Counted from the first letter of the stretch, positions 44,836 through 55,429 are shown. The stretch is DNA of 64,000 bases from Linanthus parryae (GCA_023055425.1 JALGPY010000001.1:69372994-69436993); one strand, 5' to 3'. The notes: generated by a model from the letters alone, not told the origin. Numbers and translations are program-made.

Positions 44836-44900
44836 AACTGGTATCAGAGCCAGGTCAAGGGGATCACCAGTTTTAACAAACTGGTATCAGAGCCGGGGTT
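44836..44900 (+). other. Duplicated primer binding site
   Basis: AACTGGTATCAGAGCC occurs at 44,836 and again at about 44,878 (ACAAACTGGTATCAGAGCC); with the degenerate copy inside the LTR, three PBS-like words lie within 80 bp. In the second element copy the middle one is damaged by an 8-bp deletion. Confidence 0.75.
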
Positions 44901-44974
44901 CCAAGATCCGGGTGGAGCCAAGAGCTAGGGTATCACGTTTTGTTGGACCTCAAAGCTAGGGTTTTTCAATTCAA

Positions 44975-45322
44975 GTGGAGCAGGCTATCGGGAGGTTGAG
45001 TTTCGAGATTCCGCCAAGAACGATGTCTGGTTTGGCAATCAAGATCGATCTGTTCGTGAGAGAGAAGCAGGTACACCCACCATCTGAAGCCTCGTGGAGG
45101 GGGCTATCCGGAATCCTGGCGGAGAACTCTGGCGCGCATCTGATTAGGCGAGCATGGGGGCTGGCAAACCCAGCACGCATTCGGTACTGGCGCGAATCTG
45201 GCGTTTCACGCGCATATGGCGTTCTAGCGATTGACGTTCAGACGCAATCAGGCTCCCTTCGTAGAGAATCTGGCAACGAAATGGAGCATCTGGCGCGTGA
45301 GATTTCAGGCACGCGCATCTGA
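44975..45322 (+). CDS. 115-codon ORF of non-autonomous element, copy 1
   Basis: It begins MEQAIGRLSFEIPPRT and ends REISGTRI. The same-length ORF in the second unit (46,479-46,826) differs at only about a dozen residues and both stay open, which is mild evidence of coding. It overlaps a GC-rich, GCGCATCTGG-rich stretch. No gag motif is recognised; it might be a gag N-terminal remnant. Confidence 0.35.
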   Translation: MEQAIGRLSFEIPPRTMSGLAIKIDLFVREKQVHPPSEASWRGLSGILAENSGAHLIRRAWGLANPARIRYWRESGVSRAYGVLAIDVQTQSGSLRRESGNEMEHLAREISGTRI

Positions 45323-45480
45323 TCCTGGTTCTGGCGCGCATTATGCACGAGTTTTGTTCTTCCGTGCATCTGCTTTTGGAGCGTGTACCATGAAACGCAT
45401 TGAGCTCGCATTTGGCGTGATCTGTTTCTGGCGAGCATCTGGCGCATCTGAGGCGTACGGGGCGCATCTGGCATGAAAAT
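45100..45480. repeat. Degenerate GCGCATCTGG short repeats
   Basis: The word GCGCATCTGG and variants (GCGAATCTGG, GAGCATCTGGCGC) recur irregularly every 10-30 bp. The same stretch recurs in the second unit at about 46,610-46,980. Confidence 0.7.
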
Positions 45481-46478
45481 TTGTGGCACTCATCATTGGT
45501 TCATCTGGTTTGAATGACATTTGGGCACTTGTCATGGTGCATCTGTCTAGCGCAATTGGGCGCATCTGGAATGTATTTGGTCTGTCTCAGTTGTTGACTC
45601 AAGACTTATAAGTTTGTTTTGAGAAGTAGCTATTTAGAGTGATGAAAGAGAAAGTATTTCTGAGGCTCCAAGGTCTTGAGATACTAATAAGAGCTTCAAA
45701 GCTATGACAGTAGTTTTCTTATATATTGTGATCTAATAATCTTGTGATGCAGGTGTTCTATCTGATATTTAAGATCAGAGATTTGCTGCAAATATCTTTG
45801 CTATATACTGGTTCTATCTGATGTTTAAGATCAGAGATTTAGCTTGCAATTAATGTAGGCAAAGTCAATGTTAGTTTTTGGAAACAAAGTTGTTTCCAAC
45901 TTTGTTGGGGGTGGTGGTGTAATATTGGAATGATTTTGGTAGTTGCTTTGTCTTGGAGACAAAGTAACTTCCTAATTAGTGAAGTCCACCGCCATGTGTT
46001 ATTATGTAGCCTATAATTAAAGGTATAGCTTGTTTTGGTGTAACACACACATACACACACGGGTAGTAATTAAAGCTTGAGAGATTTATTAGTGTGTATC
46101 GGGTGGGTGTGTTTTGGGTCGCCGCCGTGGCCGTTGTGGCCACGACGTGCATTGTAATCGGGTTCTCTTCTCAATAAACTATCTAGTTCTGGCCGTGGAT
46201 TAGCTAGCGGGTTCGTTACAAATTCTTTAGTGAACCACGTTAAATATCTGTATCGTTCCTTTTTTGCTTTCGTCGTTCTTGCTCGAGTACCCCCAGGTTA
46301 TAACAAACTGGTAACAGAGCTCTGAAACGGGAGTTCTGTTACAACAATCAGAGCCAGGTCAAGGGGATCACCAGTTTTAACAAACTGGTATCAGAGCCGG
46401 GGTTCCAAGATCCGGGTGGAGCCAAGAGCTAGGGTTTCACGTTTTGTTGGACCTCAAAGCTAGGGTTTTTCAATTCAG

Positions 46479-46826
46479 GTGGAGGAGGCTATCGGGAGGT
46501 TGGGTTTCGAGATTCCGCCAAGAACGATGTCTAGTTTGGCAATCAAGATCGATATGTTCGTGAGAGAGAAGCAGGTACACCCACCATCTGAAGCCTCGTG
46601 GAGGGGGCTATCCGGACTCCTGGCGGAGAAATCTGGCGCGCATCTGATTAGGCGAGCATGGGATCTGGCAAACCCAGCACGCATTCGGTACTGGCGCGAA
46701 TCTGGCGTTTCACGCGCATCTGGCGTTCCGGCGATTGACGTTCAGACGCAATCAGGCTCCCGTCGTAGAGAATCTGGCAACGAAATGGAGCATCTGGCGC
46801 GTGAGATTTCAGGCACGCGCATCTGA
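46479..46826 (+). CDS. 115-codon ORF of non-autonomous element, copy 2
   Basis: It begins MEEAIGRLGFEIPPRT and ends REISGTRI, same length and frame as copy 1. See copy 1 for interpretation; an alternative is that both are open only because the duplication is recent. Confidence 0.35.
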   Translation: MEEAIGRLGFEIPPRTMSSLAIKIDMFVREKQVHPPSEASWRGLSGLLAEKSGAHLIRRAWDLANPARIRYWRESGVSRASGVPAIDVQTQSGSRRRESGNEMEHLAREISGTRI

Positions 46827-47333
46827 TCCTGGTTCAGGCGCGCATTATGCACGAGTTTTGTTCTGCCGTGCATCTGCTTTTGGAGCGTGTACCATGACAC
46901 GCATTGAGCTCGCATCTGGCGCGATCTGTTTCTGGCGAGCATATGGCGCATCTGAGGCGTACGAGGCGCATCTGGCATGACAATTTGTGGCACTCATCAT
47001 TGGTGCATCTTGTTTGAATGACATTTGGGCACTTGTCATGGTGCATCTGTCTAGCGCAATTGGGCGCATCTGGAATGTATTTAGTCTGTCTCAGTTGTTG
47101 ACTCAAGACTTCTTAGTTTGTTTTGAGAAGTAGCTATTTAGAGTGATGAAAGACAAAGTATTTCTGAGGCTCCAAGGTCTTGAGATACTAATCAGAGCTT
47201 CAAAGCTATGACAGTAGTTTTCTTATATAGTGTGATCTAATAATCTTGTGATGCAGGTGTTCTCTCTGATGTTTAAGATCAGAGATTTGCTGCAAATATC
47301 TTTGCTATATACTGGTTCTATCTGATGTTTAAG

Positions 47334-47850
47334 ATCAGAGATTTAGCTTGCAATTAAAGTAGGCAAATTCAATGTTAGTTTTTCGAAACAAAGTTGTTTC
47401 CAACTTTGTTGGGGGAGGTGGTGTAATATTGGAATGATTTTGGTAGTTGCTTTGTCTTGGAGACAAAGTAACTTCCTAATTAGTGAAGTCCACCGCCATG
47501 TGTTATTATGTAGCCTATAATTAAAGGTAAAGCTTGTTTTGGTGTAACACACACATACACACACGGGTAGTAATTAAAGCTTGAGAAATTTATTAGTGTG
47601 TATCGGGTGGGTGTGTTTTGGGTCGCCGCCGTGGCCGTTGTGGCCACGACGTGCATTGTAATCGGGTTCTCTTCTCAATAAAATATATGGTTCTGGCCGT
47701 GGATTAGCTAGCGTGTTCGTTACGAATTCGTTAGTGAACCACGTTAAATATATGTCTCGTTCTTGTTTCGCTTTCGTCGTTCTTGCTCGAATACCCCCAG
47801 GTTATAACAAACTGGTAACAGAGCTCTGAAGCAAGAGTTCTGTTACAACA
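47334..47850 (+). repeat. LTR3 of the triple-LTR element
   Basis: It ends TGTTACAACA at 47,850 and is followed by unrelated AT-rich DNA without a second PBS, which marks it as the true 3' LTR and fixes the LTR end used for the other copies. From 47,851 to about 48,280 I see only AT-rich unassigned sequence. Confidence 0.75.
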
Positions 47851-48279
47851 TATGTAACATTGAATCTTTGCCTGAAAGTATTCCCGAAAGATTTTATGTG
47901 ACAGATATTTGAATAATGCTAGCTATGTGTAACTGCTACTTGTGTGTTATATATTAACTTATATTCATGTTCAAGGACCGTACAACTTTTTGATAATTAG
48001 GTAAAAACTTAAATGTTCACATATGTCTTCAACAAGATTCGAACTTGGTCAACTTTGTGTAAAAAATAAAAAATTCCACACACCAATATACAATTACTGA
48101 TGAAATTGCATCAAAATATGCAATTAGTTGAGATAACTATAGAGTTCTATTTAAAAAAAAATAATTCCTAATAAAAATCGGGCCCTGGCCGTATTGGGAG
48201 CCTAAAGCGGCTGCCTCGGCTTCTTACTATAGAGCCGTACCTTTTTGTGAATTATCGCTTTTATAAATTATGGTCAAAC

Positions 48280-49200
48280 ATTAACCGAAAGGTCACCTCT
48301 AATGTGAAAGTTGGTCTAGAAGGTTTGGTCAACTACGAAGCAAGTGATTGGCCAACTTTAATTTCGGTTTCCACTTAGTCAACTATATATATATAGTTTT
48401 GGACGAATAAAGTCAACGGTTATTGAAAATGCCAACTACAGTAAAATGTGAGCTCGTAATTCAACTCCATTGTCAATGAATGATCCTATACTTAACTTTT
48501 TGAGGTTATACTACGTCAACTATGTAGTGAACTGATAACTTTTTGGTCTCCACTTTGTCAGATTAGTAAGTTCGCACGAAGAAAGTCAACGTAAAGGAAA
48601 AGGTCAATTGTACAGTCAAATTAGGTGATCGAGCTCATAAGTCAACTACATTGTCAATGAACATATACTTAACTTTTTGAGGTTATACTACGTCAACTAT
48701 GTAGTGAACAGATAACTTTTTGGTCTCCACTTTGTAAGATTAGTAAGTTCGCACGAAGAAAGTCTACGTAAAGGAAAAGTTCAATTCTACAGTCAAATTA
48801 GATGATTGAGCTCATAAGTCAACTCCACAGTCAGTGCATGATGGTCTACCCTAAACCCTAAACCCTAAACCCTAAAATTGACTTTCGAGGTTATACTAAG
48901 TCAACTATGTAGTGAACTTGAAAACTTTTTGGTCTCCACTTTGTTAGATGGATAAATTCGCACGAAGAAAGTCACCGTAAAGAAAATGGTCTACTGTACA
49001 GTCAAAGGTGATTGAGCTCATAAGTCAACTCCACAGTCAATGCATGATGGTCTAACCTAAACCTTAAGCCCTATGTACTTGGTTTTTGAGGTTATACTAA
49101 GTCAAATATGTTGTGAACATTAAAATTTTTGGTCTCCCCACTTTGTCAGATTAGTAGGTTCGCACAAAGAAAGTCAACGTAAAAGAAAAGGTCAAATTTA
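48280..49200. repeat. Satellite-like tandem repeat, about 180-210 bp period, 4-5 units
   Basis: GAGGTTATACTACGTCAACT or a close variant recurs near 48,502, 48,678, 48,887 and 49,088; each unit also has TTTTGGTCTCCACTTTGT, TTCGCACGAAGAAAGTC and CTCATAAGTCAACTCC. Spacing grows where telomere-like sequence is inserted. GTCAAC words are frequent throughout. Confidence 0.85.
48849..48876. repeat. Interstitial telomere-type repeat, four CCCTAAA units
   Basis: Four perfect tandem CCCTAAA units, the Arabidopsis-type plant telomere repeat, lie inside a unit of the satellite-like array. The corresponding place in the next unit (about 49,055) reads CTAACCTAAACCTTAAGCCC, a decayed version. Confidence 0.95.
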
Positions 49201-49589
49201 CAATTACAGGTGAGATTTGTAATTCAGCCGTATAGGTTATGCATGGTATACGTACGTATATACAAATATATATGTACTTGGTAGACCCTAAACCCCTCGT
49301 ATTGAGGCAAGAAGGCAACTCTGATGTGAATGGTCAACTATTAATTCTCCACCTATTCAAACATAAAGGTTTGGACAAACGTGAGCTGTAGTCAACTCCA
49401 CAGTCAATGCATGGTCTATTATGCGGTAAGCCATGAGAGCATATTATCGATTCTTAACTTAATTTAGAACCGACATTTCGATTGTCTTATAACATGTATA
49501 TTCCGAGAACAATGTTCGTGTCAGTTTCTAAAGCAAATTGAAATTAGTTTGAAACTCCGGAAATAACTGCTATGAAGAAAATACATTTA

Positions 49590-49700
49590 TAGGGGGGGGG
49601 AACTTGCATTACAATGCAACTTTGGGAGGAAAGTATAATTAACGAAAATATTTGTAGGGGAGGGTAATACAATTACATCCAAATATAGGGGGGGGGGGAA
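49590..49700. repeat. Repeated poly-G word
   Basis: ATAGGGGGGGGGGAA occurs at about 49,591 and again at about 49,686, with a weaker AGGGGAGGG between and AATAGGGGGGAAAATAC at about 50,286. A G12 run also precedes the leader of the gene at 41,768. Runs of this kind can form G-quadruplexes; no further meaning is claimed. Confidence 0.7.
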
Positions 49701-49848
49701 ATACATTGAGTCAAAATAATTTGTAAGGGATTCAGTTAAACAAAATGCCATATGGACCCGTTGCTCCCCACTCATTCCTCGACCCTTATCCACAAGCCAA
49801 GAGCTCTCTGAAGCTCTTCCCGCGACCACTCACTCAGTTCCCTGGTCG

Positions 49849-49971
49849 ATGGAACCAGTGAATGTCTTCGGAACGGCGACAGCTGTTGCGCCTGAAGGTC
49901 ATCGGAGTGTTGATTCAAGAACCCGCGGAGTCGATATTGGCTTAGCCTCAAGGACGGTCGGTTTGGACTAA
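49849..49971 (+). CDS. Short ORF in a leader-like region, unrecognised
   Basis: 40 codons starting MEPVNVFGTATAVA, stop at 49,969. The DNA before it is GC-richer and CT-rich, like the leaders at 34.2 and 41.6 kb, and a clear AT-rich change follows. It could be the first exon of a gene whose rest is gone. No family recognised. Confidence 0.25.
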   Translation: MEPVNVFGTATAVAPEGHRSVDSRTRGVDIGLASRTVGLD

Positions 49972-50269
49972 CTTCACTCAAACTCTCATACATTAGTAGC
50001 TGTTGTTGTGTTCTTTTCTTAATTCGTGGTTTATCAGGTCGATTCGTGCTATAGATCTGCAATTCCGTATGTGAATGCATCTGTTCGGATTAGTACTGTT
50101 GTATTTGGGTGTTTGGTATGCTCTTTGGATTAGGGATATCGTTATTTCTATAGTTGGTCCGAGAAAGCTGTTCAATTTATCCTTATATGTTGGGATGAGT
50201 GTTTGTTCTTCATGGTGATGTTGCTAATGCAGATTATTAGTTATACAATTAGAAACTAGAATAATTACA

Positions 50270-50460
50270 ATAATTACTAGAATAATAGGGGGGAAAATAC
50301 TTATTATTATATATAAGAACTTTAAATTTCTAGAATAATTAGAATATTACTAGAATAATTAGAATATTACTAGAATAATGATTCAAGGATAGGAAACTAG
50401 AATAATAAACTTATTTTTATATATAAGAACTTTAAATTGCTAAAGCAGATTATTAGTTAT
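50270..50460. repeat. AT-rich short tandem repeats (ACTAGAATAATTAGAATATT)
   Basis: Variants of AGAATAATTAGAATATTACT recur about six times, and a TTATTTTTATATATAAGAAC block occurs twice. From 50,460 to 50,990 I see nothing recognisable. Confidence 0.7.
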
Positions 50461-50992
50461 ACGATTAGTTATGACTTATGAACATTGATAAAGTCCATTT
50501 TTCTGGGAAAAATAGTTAATACATGGGGAAGAAAATAACAGCATATATGTGGATGAGTAGGTATATTTTAGGAATAAATAACGGCTAGCATAAATAAAAA
50601 ACGACAAATAAAACCACAAATTAATACAGGGGAAAAAATCACCCTTACAACCTCAAAGCACAACCCCCTCCTCAAACCATGGGAGGGAGGTTCAAAAACC
50701 ATTGTTCAATATTAAATTAAAAAACATGATTATTAAAGGGATTTAACACAGAAATTGGAAGCAACGGCAGATGAGCGATGGCAGAGGAGCTTTGTCGCCA
50801 AAGCTGTGCCCATTCTCCACTTCACATGTGGCTCCATTAGTTCCTAGCAGCCTGCACTCATGGAAGCACACATGCATTCATAACTAGTGATTAGGAGTTT
50901 CACATCTCGAAAACATAAAGATTAATGTACATATATATGTGCTAAGGCATGTGATTGAAAAAGTTATAGAACTATTAGCTTTGGTGTTCATA

Positions 50993-51940
50993 TCAAACCT
51001 GGACTGAGGCATGGATCTCTTGCTGAGACACAACAATGACATCCACCTGCACCTCATTTCCAAAAGCCGCCACCAAATCCATATGGATCAGCCACAAGCA
51101 TCTCTCAAAGCCAAGAGAGGCGCAAATGCATCTGGACCTGTCCCCATACATTCTGGTTTCAATTACACAGACAATGTTTGGTTTGTGCCTGCCAACCAGA
51201 GCCATGAAGTTTCTTCTAAAAGCACCAGTGCCCGCATCCTTACAATTCCAGAGAAGAAACCTCATGGGAAAGTTGGACACCCTCACTCCGTCCACCAGCC
51301 CCCCGGTGCACTTCTTCTTTGGTCTTCCACCTTTGCTCTGATCTCCTCCTCCTCTACCACATCCATCAAATTTCCGCCTTCCGCCAAGAAGCCCCCCTTC
51401 TATAGGATCGTATGAAGGTATTCCCCTGAGTTTCTCCGAATGTTTCCCGAATACTCTAGTATCTAGGTTGCCTTGTAATCCTCCATCATACATGCTTTGC
51501 TTGTCCAATGTCGGATGGAAACTGGACAATTTACCAGAGGTTCGAGCTCAGGCTGTCATCTGCGATCACAACCTGGTTGGATGGAACTACGTCGCCTGCC
51601 ACCCTTGCTTCCTCCTCAATGATCATCTGATTGATTTGAACATATGTCCAACTGAACTGTTCAAGGAGGCTGTTGAGACTCGCTTGGTCCACGATCCATG
51701 TTGTTGGGGCCTTGATGTGAGGCAAGATGGTGGCCATTTTTTTGTGGGATATGGTATGAGTGGGAGAGGAATGCACCAGGTATTGGTGATCACAAATTGC
51801 TCTCTTCTCTCTTTAAAGGACCAACATGGTCCCCTTTTACCTGGATCATCCTCCAAATTGACTAGAGGTAATGTGTTGTCCCCTAACATTGACAAGCTTG
51901 GCAGAATATAAAATTTATCTGGGATGAAAGGTTCTGTCAA
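50993..51940 (-). pseudogene. LINE-B fragment: ORF1 end and endonuclease start
   Basis: In the frame 51529 to 50993 an internal ATG at 51,265 begins MRFLLWNCKDAGTG, the canonical start of plant LINE ORF2 endonuclease, followed by HKPNIVCVIETRMYG. Upstream is a Gly/Lys-rich ORF1-like tail. Frames at 51,940-51,623 and 51,776-51,531 read further upstream LINE sequence with shifts. The usual 3' portion (RT) is missing, the reverse of ordinary LINE 5' truncation, so it was cut by something else. It is a separate family from LINE-A. Confidence 0.75.
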
Positions 51941-52900
51941 TGGATAAAGTCTGTACCTTTTGTTTTATACAGGTTCACACTGCAGGAAGATAATGGACGA
52001 GGTGGGGGGTTACAAGAAGATGGAGAGTTAGAAGATGGAGAGGTGGGGTAGTTAGTAGAGGTTAATTACTACATGTTTTCAAGGTTTAAACCTGAAATAA
52101 CTGCTGCTCCTAAATTAAGTGCTATGGATTTTTTTTTTGACGCAATAATAACTGCATATTATTGCTTGTTTGTCATTAATTACTGTCTCCTGATATCATT
52201 TTTTATTTAATTATATTGAATTTTTTATTTAAGTAATATTTTAATTAAATTAATACCTAATAACATTTCGATGGCTAATTTGCATTTTTTTCCAACATAA
52301 AATAACTGGGGATGCTCTTAACAAAACTTATGCATGTTTTGTGTGTGTGTGTGTTTGTTTGTTTGTTTGCCAAAAAAACAGAACTTTTTCATATTGTGTA
52401 CATGAGCTGTGTAGTCATCTGCCAAAGACTGATGTTCTCAATGTTTAACTTTTTGATGCTTTTGTGAGAACCTGCATAAAGCATATTCTGATTCCCCCCT
52501 TTATTTCCTTTAAGTCCAGTCAGTCTCTTCTTGATGTTGAAATTCCCTTTTGGAGGGAAAACTTGTCTTATGTGGCAACTAGTCTATAGCTTTTGTCTTT
52601 ATTCTGTGGATGCATTACTTGTGACCTATGAGAATATTGACATACATGGACAAGGCTGTAGGATTTGGTTTTATAAACAGGTTGGAGGTTGTGGGGTTAG
52701 GAGAAGATGGAGAGTAATAAGATGGAGAGGATGGTGGTTAGTGATAGTAAATACTGGTTTAAAGATGTGATTTCAGAGAATATGTGCTGCATCGTTTCAA
52801 GATTATTGCAGCTTATTAGGCATAGGTTCAAGAACCACCTCATTGATTATGGGTGCCAATGATATCTGTGCGACATGTTTAATTTGAGGAGTTCCTTGTT
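51941..52900. other. Unassigned AT-rich sequence
   Basis: No coding signal. A GAAGATGGAGAGTTAGAAGA-like purine patch at about 51,995-52,060 recurs at about 52,675-52,745, so part of the region may be duplicated. A (GT)n(TTTG)n run lies at about 52,340-52,370. Confidence 0.4.
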
Positions 52901-52957
52901 CACTTTACGGGATTGACTTTGATTAGTTATTTCCACCATAATGCTGGATAATACGGG

Positions 52958-53045
52958 CATGTGAAGGCTCTTCGACCCGCTCATAATGCTGGCTAATACG
53001 TTGCAAAGTTGTGTGTCTGCAAACCGGGTCGAAGTGGCCTTCATG
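52958..53045 (+). ncRNA. Long hairpin h3, imperfect
   Basis: Arms 52,958-52,978 (CATGTGAAGGCTCTTCGACC) and 53,026-53,045 pair with one bulge. The loop contains TCATAATGCTGGCTAATACG, itself a copy of sequence just 5' of the hairpin. It belongs to the h1-h4 family. Confidence 0.4.
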
Positions 53046-53300
53046 AGACCCTGTACATGATAGAGGATGAACGGAGGAATTTCAAATGGATTTTATTTCA
53101 GTACAATTGAAGTATGATATATATGGCTTAATGAATCAACTGCTTCGAAAGTTACGAATGATGCATATGGTAATTATCTTGACACCAGTTTCGTAACCTG
53201 CCAGATAAGGGTTGCATTATTTGCAGCGTGCTGTGATCATCACTTGTTTGCTTTACTGAGTACTGATTTGAGCATTTCTTGCTCACTTTTAGCGCTCACT

Positions 53301-53444
53301 GTGAGGCCGTGATGATATGGGTCTATCTAATTCACTCGTTGAAGCTGTTAGAGAGTATTATGCATGGCGAGGCAAATTTTTGTTTGCAGCCTGCTATGAT
53401 CATCTCTTATTTGGTTTTAATGAGTACATATCGGAGCCTCTTCA
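53301..53444 (+). ncRNA. C/D-snoRNA-like unit b1
   Basis: GTGAGGC, C box GTGATGA at 53,309, internal CACTCGTTGAAG stem region, the GCATGGCGAGGCAAAT..TTTGCAGCC hairpin, then GGAGCCTCTTCAC. The D-box position reads CGGA, one change from CTGA. The terminal stem is partly complementary. Confidence 0.45.
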
Positions 53445-53454
53445 CGGTCACTGA

Positions 53455-53598
53455 AGAGGCCGTGATGATTTTGATCTACCGAATTCACTCTCTGTAGGCG
53501 ATAGAGTGTCATGGTATGCATGGCGAGCCAAATTCCTTTTTGCAGCCAGTGACCATCGATCTCTTATCGGGTTTTCATGAGTACAGATCTGAGCCTCT
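53455..53598 (+). ncRNA. C/D-snoRNA-like unit b2, best-formed copy
   Basis: 144 nt. Terminal stem AGAGGC/GCCTCT is perfect, C box GTGATGA at 53,462-53,468 and D box CTGA at 53,589-53,592 directly beside the 3' stem, the exact architecture of a box C/D snoRNA. Internal stem CACTC (53,486) with GAGTG (53,504), and a second hairpin GGCGAGCC..GCAGCC. It is longer than most C/D snoRNAs. The rRNA or snRNA target is not identified. Confidence 0.55.
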
Positions 53599-53844
53599 CT
53601 CCGTATATCCCTCTGTTCATTCAATGTTCGGGTCTGTATCTGTTCTACGTATCTCTTCTTGATTGGCAAAACACACCTTTGTAATGTCGTCTCTACGCCC
53701 AATTGCGTGTTGAGGGGCCGTTCATATCGCGTGCAAGATCCTTGTCCTAATAGATGTGTAGCCCATCGCATATATTAGTTTTCCTAGAACTTGAGTGTGA
53801 TAGTTGCTATTTTATCCGTTCAACCTCTCTATTCTGGGTGGAGT

Positions 53845-53932
53845 TGCGAAGGTCATTTTGACCCGCCGATAATATTTGCAAAATATTAACAACACTTTGG
53901 TGCATTCAAACCGGGTCAAAATGTCCTTCGCA
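53845..53932 (+). ncRNA. Long hairpin h4, 20-bp stem with one mismatch
   Basis: 5' arm TGCGAAGGTCATTTTGACCC (53,845-53,864), 3' arm GGGTCAAAATGTCCTTCGCA (53,913-53,932), 19 of 20 paired. Outer GTTCA (about 53,819) and TGAAC (about 53,955) can extend it. It follows unit b2 as h1 follows a2. Confidence 0.55.
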
Positions 53933-54116
53933 GCTGCCCGTAGAAGGTAGACAGTGAACAAATGAATTACCAAAGGAATTTATTTCACTAATAAGTCAAG
54001 TAATTGCAAATTAAAGAAAACTATCCATTAAAGACAACCGGCCATAAAATTATAGAAAACAATATATTACCATGAATAAGAGAAAGATAAGAAGGAAAAT
54101 TACAGGAAATAAAAGT

Positions 54117-54524
54117 CTAGTCCGCATTGTCCTCTTTGAGTTGTTCATCTTTCGGGGCCTTGCCTGGTTCCTGCTTGTGTGAAAGCTTTGTCCCGGTAGC
54201 CCCCCTGTATCTCTTATTGATTGGGAAAACGGATTCACTGGTTTCTTCATAGAATTCAAGAGGCACAACCAACCTATAATTTTCAATCTGCATCTGCTCA
54301 ATTAACTGGATTCTCCATTCAGTCTCTTGTATTTTCCGCCGACTTTCCTCCATTGCAGTTTGCCTCTTCTTATACAACCTCACTGAAGGGGAGTCCTCGC
54401 TCCTTGAATCTTCATCAGAAGAATCAGAGATGAGAATTGGAGCATTCTTATTGGACCCTGGTAGCCCTGTGAAACGACTGGTGACCTCCTCCTCTTCACG
54501 CAGGCGTTTGCGAATTGGTTTCAT
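54117..54524 (-). CDS. Small unknown protein with SDSSDED acidic motif
   Basis: 135 codons, ATG at 54,524 (MKPIRKRLREEEEV). Basic N terminus, then NAPILISDSSDEDS, a charged helix (AMEESRRKIQETEWRIQLIE), and an acidic/basic tail. The NAPxxxSDSxDE pattern also occurs in exon 2 of the gene at 41,768-44,331, and both lie next to C/D-like clusters. No family recognised. Single exon, opposite strand to the neighbouring ncRNA-like units. Confidence 0.4.
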   Translation of the reverse strand: MKPIRKRLREEEEVTSRFTGLPGSNKNAPILISDSSDEDSRSEDSPSVRLYKKRQTAMEESRRKIQETEWRIQLIEQMQIENYRLVVPLEFYEETSESVFPINKRYRGATGTKLSHKQEPGKAPKDEQLKEDNAD

Positions 54525-54732
54525 GGTAATGGGATTTTGGGGAATAAACTTTGATGGAGTCCTTGGAGAAGTGATTTAATTTGCTGTGACTATTTTGGAA
54601 TGGATGTATGAGATTAAATAGAGTTAATCAATTGTCATTTTCTCTTTTTTTCCTCCTTATTAAGCATGCAAGTAATTGACTAATTGATTCTGGAAAACAA
54701 ATTGCCGAAGTATTGTTGAAAGAATACTTCGG

Positions 54733-55395
54733 ATGCTTCTGGAAAACAAATTGCCGAAGTATTATTGGGCAGAAGCTGTAAATACAGCATACTATATTCT
54801 TAACAGGTGCTTGATCAGACCTATTTTGAAGAAGACCCCTTATGAGCTGTTCAAAGGAAGAAAGTCAAATATTTCTTACTTCAAACCTTTTGGTTGTACT
54901 TGTTTTGTCCACAATAATGGTAAGGACAATCTTGGTAAGTTTTATGCAAGAAGTTACGAATGTATTTTTCTTGGTTATTCACAGACAGGCAAAGCCTATA
55001 GAGTTTACAATAAGAGAACCAAGCTTGTTGAAAAAATCATTCATGTTATATTTGATGAAAGCTATGATGGTTCTTTGAGTGATGGTTTTTCAGATCTAAA
55101 TCTGAACAAGCATGATTCAAATACTGAAAAAGAATCCTCAAAAAGTGCCAAGGAAATGATACAGGAACAAAGAAGGCATTTTAAGGACTTGAAACTAAGG
55201 TTCAAAGACTTGAAACATAATCTCCAGAGAAGACAACAGAACAAGCTACTACTTCAAGTTCTCAAATACTTGAAAAACAAATTGGAGAGCCTGAAACTTG
55301 GACACAAAGGAAGAGATATAAATATCTCTCATCTCATCTTGCTGATAACATTATTTCCGATCCAACCACTGGTACACAAACCAGATCACAGTTGA
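54733..55395 (+). pseudogene. SIRE-like integrase C-terminal part
   Basis: It reads LPKYYWAEAVNTAYYILNR, PYELFKGRKSNISYFKPFGC and IFLGYSQTGKAYRVYNKRT, the conserved region after the Copia catalytic core. The catalytic D, D and E part is missing. The frame drifts after about 55,150 into low-complexity Lys-rich sequence. Confidence 0.85.
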
Positions 55396-55429
55396 AGAAT
55401 CTTTGTGCTTTTAATGCTTTTATCTCTTT

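Larger units (their letters stand above)
44319..47850 (+). mobile_element. Non-autonomous Copia element, LTR-internal-LTR-internal-LTR
   Basis: Three direct LTRs (44319-44835, about 45830-46346, about 47334-47850) alternate with two internal regions; the repeat step is 1,511 and 1,504 bp. LTR1 starts TGTTGGGATTTG and all end GTTCTGTTACAACA; tRNA-Met PBS motifs follow LTR1. Flanks TATGC and TATGT may be a 5-bp duplication with one change. There are no gag or pol domains. The triple-LTR order is what unequal recombination between LTRs of one element would produce. LTR2 and LTR3 starts are uncertain because the boundary is replaced by a local TTTAAGATCAGAGATTT repeat. Confidence 0.8.

Noticed and set aside
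45144..45467. Overlapping minus ORFs in the GCGCATCTGG region (also 46834-47106)
   Set aside because: They arise on both strands from the same stop-poor GC-rich repeat; no independent evidence of coding.
44319..47850. Cassandra-type TRIM with a 5S rRNA promoter
   Set aside because: LTRs are 517 bp and I see no 5S-like A-box/C-box sequence; internal regions of about 1 kb are too long for a typical TRIM.
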